Assembly: GCA_025024175.1 (NCBI GenBank)
Contig: QCXZ01000042.1
Location: forward strand, 12,789,501-12,853,500
Direction: 5' to 3'
Source: Rhyzopertha dominica
Lineage: Eukaryota; Arthropoda; Insecta; Coleoptera; Bostrichidae
DNA length: 64,000 nucleotides
Below, in pieces: positions 58,440 through 64,000 of this stretch. The first letter of the stretch is position 1, and each line of letters opens with the position of its first letter. The notes beneath the pieces were generated by a model. It saw only the letters and a program-made list of their open reading frames with translations. It did no database searches and was not told the DNA's origin. A program made the translations under genes and the position numbers.

Positions 58440-58735
58440 TAATCGAATTTATAGCTTCCAATCGAATTTTCCGACCGTTACTTCCGAGCAATCGTCACTT
58501 CATCCGAAAAATCCACCACACTTGACGTAATAGTCGCAACCCGGCAATTCAGACCAGTCAACCCCTACGCAAAGTGCGTTGGCGTGGGGCGCCAGCCGTG
58601 ACGCTCCGAATCGGGGGCGATAAGCGCCGCGACGGCAGTCTGACGGCGTCGTTCGCGAAATCCGCACGCGGAAAGGTCAGTTCGCTCGTGAGAGCGCGGT
58701 ACGCGGTAATTTCCAGTGGCGCCGCGACATTTTTT
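58440..58735. promoter_or_regulatory. CpG-rich island next to array 2
   Basis: About 250 bp (58,480-58,735) very rich in CpG compared with its surroundings, for example GGCGCCAGCCGTGACG and GCGCCGCGACGGCAG. It could be a promoter-associated island or a GC-rich part of an unknown transposon. No reading frame or transcript signal was identified. Confidence 0.25.
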
Positions 58736-58739
58736 TAAA

Positions 58740-59009
58740 GTTTGTTGTTGCTAGATGAGTAGTAAAGGGGTGTCATGTGGAAGGGCAATATAAATAGTAA
58801 GACTGATAGTTAGCAATAGTAAATTGAGATTGTGGTTGTTTAGAATAACAGTAAACATTAACCGTCAAATATAGTGGCGCTTGAGTTTCTATATTTTTTG
58901 AGTAAAAAGTTTTTTTCATGTTTTTAGTACGTTAAACATTTACAAATAATTTAATTTTGAACTGGTAAATATTTTCTTTATTTTTCTCAAATCAAGTTGT
59001 CGTATTGTA
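58740..59009. other. No recognisable feature
   Basis: AT-rich sequence between the CpG-rich block and the first of two TA-flanked elements. Confidence 0.3.
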
Positions 59010-59197
59010 CAGTCGGTTGCAAGATTCTGCATATGAACACAGGGCTAAAACATTATTATAGACGCAGTAAATATTATTCAATTTTTGTATACCTACTAGA
59101 TAGTACTTATCCACAAGATCTCATAAATAGTGCTACAATTAGCTTATCGAAAGATATTTAAAACTACTAAAAGTTCAATGAATCTTGCAACCGTCTG
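59010..59197. mobile_element. MITE of Tc1/mariner type, 188 bp
   Basis: Inverted ends CAGTCGGTTGCAAGATTC (left) and CAGACGGTTGCAAGATTC (right, reverse complement) agree at 17 of 18 bases. TA flanks it at 59,008-59,009 and 59,198-59,199. No coding capacity. Confidence 0.8.
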
Positions 59198-59199
59198 TA

Positions 59200-59835
59200 C
59201 GTAGGCAATTTAGAAAGAAATCCACCTAGCTATGAAACAAGCAAACAAGACACGATCAATTTGAACAATACTCTTCGTCTGATTAGATCTACTATAGAAC
59301 TTTTTCATACTGTTAAATAAAAACAAGTCGCTACTTTACAAGCTTTGTAAACCCTGCACTTGTCGTACAAAAACCATTCCTTTTGTTTTGGACGTTTTTC
59401 TTCTAGGGTCAGTTTTAAGTTCTGAATGGTTTTTCCATGTACTTCTGCATATCCTCTTGGTATACTGGCTATCAGCACTATACTATACATTTTTTGGAGT
59501 TCGTGCTTCAAGTGGATCACCCTGTATCAAATTTCTTCCCCACCGGAACAGTACTTTAAAATTACTTGCCCCATTTACCCAAACACGATCACCACTCGCT
59601 CATTTATAATATTAAGACAGTTACGTCCTTTGATCAAAAAATTTTTTACGCTACAGTGCTCCAATTTAGTTTCACTCGTTTTTGAACAGAATCTTCTNCA
59701 CTGAACTATTATAAATGTAAAGGTTTGCGTGTAATTTGCTTTGTGAACTTAAAAATGTCACATAAATCTGACAGGAACAACTCTTATGCGTCTTTTGTTT
59801 TATAGTTGGGTAGATTTCTTTCTAAATTGTCTACG
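59200..59835. mobile_element. Non-autonomous TA-flanked DNA transposon, 636 bp
   Basis: Inverted ends CGTAGGCAATTTAGAAAGAA (continuing ATCCACC) and, reverse-complemented, CGTAGACAATTTAGAAAGAA (continuing ATCTACC). It is flanked by TA at 59,198-59,199 and 59,836-59,837. The left TA is also the right TA of the adjoining MITE. Inner frames (71-92 codons) are not recognisable. Confidence 0.75.
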
Positions 59836-59837
59836 TA

Positions 59838-61616
59838 ACTTCTAGTTGTGCTAGTTTATATTTCGTTAGAATTTATTATTATTTACTAGGACCGAATTAT
59901 ATTTTGCTTGCTTTTACAAATTTACTATTCACCGACAAATTTGAATTATAAAAAGGCCTTCATTTCAGTACTCATGTAGTGGATACAAATTGTTATTTAA
60001 GCATTAAATTTCAACGACGCATATATATGCAACCATGCAAAAATTGAACTAAATAAGAAAGAAAGTACAATTAATTTTGACCAATTAATATAGACGTCAA
60101 ACTGCTTTAGTAGCGCATCAATTTTCAATTAACACAGTTACCTAAAAACTTAAAAATTTATATATGTCATTATTAAATTCAGTATCGGATACTTATAATA
60201 TTTACAAAGCAGACATACGGCTCTGAATACTTTCACCATTAATAATGATAAATGAAAAAAATATTGTTTTGGCAATAAACCAACGTCACGAGCCAAACAC
60301 TGATAAAAAATATATAACTTACGATTCGATTACTCATGTAATCTTTGTCAAAGGTAGAACCCCTAGAAAATGTATGATACAAAGTCCAAGCAAACTTCTA
60401 AAAGTATAATAAACAAAAAATGAGCTAAATCTTTAGAATTGAATGGTTCTGAAGTTATATTTTTTCTGCGGCTCTATGCATGACGCTATTTTGTCATCTC
60501 AAAAACGTACTTTAAACACTTTCCAGAGAAAAAATTTCTGTAGAATATTCTACAATAAATTGCCTAAATTAGAAATTCTTGTAACTTCTTTTTCAATAAA
60601 CTTGTGCTGTAAGTAAAAGTAAGAAAAAAATATATTATTCCATTGAAAAGAACACTTTAACGTTGTCACCTTGCAATTAGAAAGACCTTCATTTGAATTT
60701 CAGTGTTCAAGTATTAGGATAAAAAATATTCCGTGCGCATATGAATAAATACCTAGCTTATCAAAATTACGTTAACAGCTGCAAATTCACTGGCCAATAG
60801 CGATAACAGCACCTGGTCTTTCTCATGTAACTGCGAATTTACAAGCACGCTGATATTTAACATAACAAAATTGTGCTTATTATCTTGTTTCACGCGGTCC
60901 AGCACAAAATGGACTTTATGTTCTGATAGAATTAGCCCCGGCGTAATCCAATTTGACTGTAGTTTAATCAATATTACGTTACACATTCAGCTAAGGGGAT
61001 TATGAGCGCCAGGGGTATAAAATTTTATTTGGGGGACGTGACAAAGTGGTCTTCTGTTGTCCCCTGACAATCAGTAAGGACAAAAATAACATACATTGGG
61101 GAGCATAACTATAGCTCCATCCTGAATTTTAAGTCAAATACAAACATAAGTTAATCTAACTAACAAAGAAACGATAATATTATAAGAAGTAGACTATTCA
61201 GAGTCATTTATATTATTAATAAATTACTTTAAATAGTCCAGTTCCTATTATTTTTATTTCTTGTATCCTTCTTATAAGTTATATTAAATTACGTTTTCAT
61301 TTTGCCAAGAAAAACTGATAATTCAAGGTGGGGCTATACCAGGTTATATGCTATTTACTATAATCATTACGCACTCATACAAATAAGAATATTGAGTAGT
61401 AAACCACAGTAAAAAAACTTAACCGATTTCAACTAGTTCAATAAATACTTACAAAATTAATATACTAGTATAGAAAAGACTCATCAATAGTTAAAAACAA
61501 ACTAATTACAGGTAAAATCTTCAAACTGACGTTATTTAATCGGCACGGTAAATTTTGGTGGTGAAAATCTAACAGTTGGAAACAAATCTAAACACAAAAG
61601 TGTATTCTATAACGGC
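59838..61616. other. No recognisable gene
   Basis: AT-rich sequence; a 77-codon - frame at 60,753-60,986 has no domain known to me. Confidence 0.3.
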
Positions 61617-61671
61617 ATGGCCAAGACGAGTGCCGTAGTATCACCGTACGTGGACATCAACAGGTTTCAAG
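61617..61671 (+). CDS. Candidate first coding exon (MAKTSAVVSPYVDINRFQ)
   Basis: ATG opening 18 codons plus one base, followed by a GTAATT donor at 61,672. Codons are balanced and GC-richer than the AT-rich surround, which makes a real exon plausible. The remainder of the gene would lie downstream, possibly beyond the window. I do not recognise the peptide. Confidence 0.3.
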
Positions 61672-64000
61672 GTAATTCAAACATGTTTTGCAAACCAATT
61701 AGCGTTTTTAAGCCTGACTGAAACTGATTAAAGTACGTCGTATCGCCGCTGGATAATTCTATCGCGATTGCTTCTGCTTGTTTTTCTACTTAATGAACCT
61801 ATAAACTATTAACATAGTATTATAATTAAGAAAGCCATATTACCTTTGTGACAAATATTCACGTTGCGTTAGACTTTTAGTAGGTAAACAGCGCAAAAAA
61901 TAAACTTGAAACTAAATTTAGCTAGAAATAGCATACAATTAAAATGTTATTCGCTGACAATTTTTAATAGCTAATTGCCAATTTGTTAATTCATTAATAT
62001 ATCATTGCCTAAACCTCTTTGAAAACTTTAGGATTTGTGTCTTCAAAAAATGATGGTTGTCTTTTTTAATTATTCCGAAATGGGATCTAGGCTTGTGAAA
62101 AAGATGATTGATTTGGAATTAAAAACATACACTCTTGCGATATGAACTCCAGGCCAAATTTTGGCGCTATTTGCAATTTTGGTTCATACTTGACGTATGG
62201 TGTAATATCGAAGAGTCAACACTTTATGATGAGTCTTTAGCATGTGCACTTTATTTCATCTTCCTCCAGAAGAAATTCAAGGATATATTGGGTGAACTGA
62301 ATTTAGAAAAAGGACAATCGAAAGCGCAGAAGATCTTAAGGAAGTCGTTGAAGAAGTTTTCATGGAAATCGACAGGCGTTCTATTACAGAAAATCTTCAT
62401 CCTCTGTTTTGAAACGGTGCAATAATAAAAACTTTAAACATGTATAAATATTCAACAGCATACTTCATTACAGAAATAAAATGCAATCAACTCATCAAAA
62501 GCTTTTGGGATATCTTGTTTGGCAAAAAAAAACAAAATATTTTTTCCATAGCTAGCTAAATTAATATCGGAATAAAACAGAAATGCCCATAATAATGATA
62601 TTAACTCTTACATCGTTGGAACTCTCAAACAATAGTCGNTTTTTGAGGCCACAACCAACTATGGTTTCTATTGAAAAAGTAAGTTTATGACATATCTCGA
62701 AAATGACAGCTTACTAGCAAAACTGAATAGCATTATCTGATTGGGGTTGTAATTTTCTGAATTTATATTTATACTTTTAATGTACAATTAAAAATAATGA
62801 AGTTACCGGAATAAGAAGGTAACGACAAAAGCTCCGCTACTTTCCGAAATCCCCACGCTAAATATCCAGTAGTACTCACCTTATATAGTAACCGTAATGT
62901 TGCAAAATGAAATTTACGTACAATTATAATAATTAACTTTAAATTAAATTAAAACGTCGCGACGAGCATTGCCGGTAGTTTTTCCGGGAACTCCTTCGAT
63001 CCCAGCAATCTAGTTTTATACGTCATTACAGCGCAACGTTTTCCCGAAACTCACCCCTGGGGTGCACTTCCGCTAGCTGGCGACGCCTATGCATGTTTCA
63101 TGAGCAAGCATGCGTTTCCCGATTGAAAGAAAATATCAATTTCGCGAAAACTGCACAAGCAGCGTCGTCATAGACTTATTTTAGCGACGCCTTGAATGGA
63201 AAGCGTGACTCACGATTAGGGTGCAACCTAAACGTTTATTGGCAATCGTAATTGGCCTAATCTGGTTAACAATGCACGAGGTCAATGACGTATCTAAAAT
63301 GGAAGTTAATTGATGGTTTTGTAGCGAGGTTAACGAAATTGTTTCTTTCGGTAAAATTAGTTGCTTCGACAATTTAGATGTTTGGAATTTAATAGCTTCA
63401 TAACTCGGTTCAGTAAAGTGAATTAATTTACAAGGTAGTCAGGATTTACGTCCATATTATCTCGTTCTGGAATCGCACGAAGAGTTCTCGCTAATTTGCT
63501 GAGAAACAATCGCTTTATCTGTGAAGAATCGCGCGTTACGTTAATAATGTGAAAACTAGCAACTGTAAATGATCTTCCTTGGGATTCTAACAGTTTATAT
63601 TATAAACAGCTACTTCCTCTCGTTCTTCCTGTGTTTGTGTTGTCTTTTTGTGCAACTGATGAGTGATTTTACCATGTAATTCATTAAAAAAGAACACTCT
63701 TGCAACCAATCACCTACATTAATGATTCAATTAGATATTCCAACGTGTTATGGATCATGCGAACTAATTTATAAAGCAGAACTTTACTTTAATGGAAAAT
63801 GATAATTCCATAATGAAACTGACAGCTATTTGGACNAGATGGGGTCAAGTGGAGTTAAAAATTCAGGCGACTTCGCCGAGCGTTGGAGAAGGCTATCTTT
63901 TCTTGGAGAGGAATATTTGACAGTTTAGCTAAATNATTATAACATCACTCCCTGCGACAGAATCTTCCACCTTGGGGGCATGGCATCCATTCAGGATGAC
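61672..64000. other. No recognisable gene; GC-richer block at 62,950-63,140
   Basis: A 96-codon + frame at 62,135-62,425 is unassigned. The GC-richer, CpG-containing block at about 62,950-63,140 could be regulatory. If the candidate exon at 61,617 is real, this region is its intron. Confidence 0.3.

Noticed and set aside
62135..62425. 96-codon + frame as a gene
   Set aside because: No recognisable domain, and lacks splice or promoter context; left unassigned.

Overview
The window is animal, and almost certainly insect, genomic DNA. It is AT-rich and intron-dominated, with scattered single-base gaps (n). It holds two protein genes I can identify with confidence, both on the + strand, plus many decayed transposable elements. 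The encoded neural cadherin matches what I know of Drosophila CadN closely, and the second gene is a NinaA-type cyclophilin. The repeat content (Penelope-like, BEL/Pao, LINE and mariner-type elements) suits a non-drosophilid insect such as a beetle, but the order cannot be fixed from sequence alone.

Layout. 1-33,140: about 33 kb without a recognisable host exon. It is probably intronic or upstream sequence of the cadherin gene, and it holds three Penelope-like element (PLE) families, LINE fragments, mariner-type remnants and several GC-rich islands. 33,141-44,820: the 3' part of CadN in nine exons, two of them alternative. It encodes the last cadherin repeats, the EGF/laminin-G region, the membrane segment and the catenin-binding tail. 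A likely 3' UTR runs to an AATAAA at 46,375. 47,130-48,393: a decayed BEL/Pao retrotransposon on the - strand. 49,041-50,218: a complete six-exon ninaA-like gene (240 aa). 50,219-64,000: repeat-rich sequence with two diverged tandem-repeat arrays in opposite orientation (53,693-54,983 and 57,321-58,435), a LINE fragment, TA-flanked inverted-repeat elements, and two weak candidates for first exons of unknown genes (50,672 and 61,617).

Most interesting: (1) adjacent CadN exons 40,497-40,738 and 40,954-41,192 encode alternative versions of the same EGF plus membrane segment. Their phases are identical, and including both or neither breaks the frame. (2) PLE copies carry hammerhead-ribozyme-like motifs, seen in two unrelated PLE families, one decayed in its catalytic core. 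(3) Two PLE copies have 13-bp target-site duplications and an inverted copy of their own 3' end at the 5' end; one is nested inside a LINE. (4) Two related satellite-like arrays face each other. (5) Two TA-flanked elements at 59,010-59,835 share a single TA.
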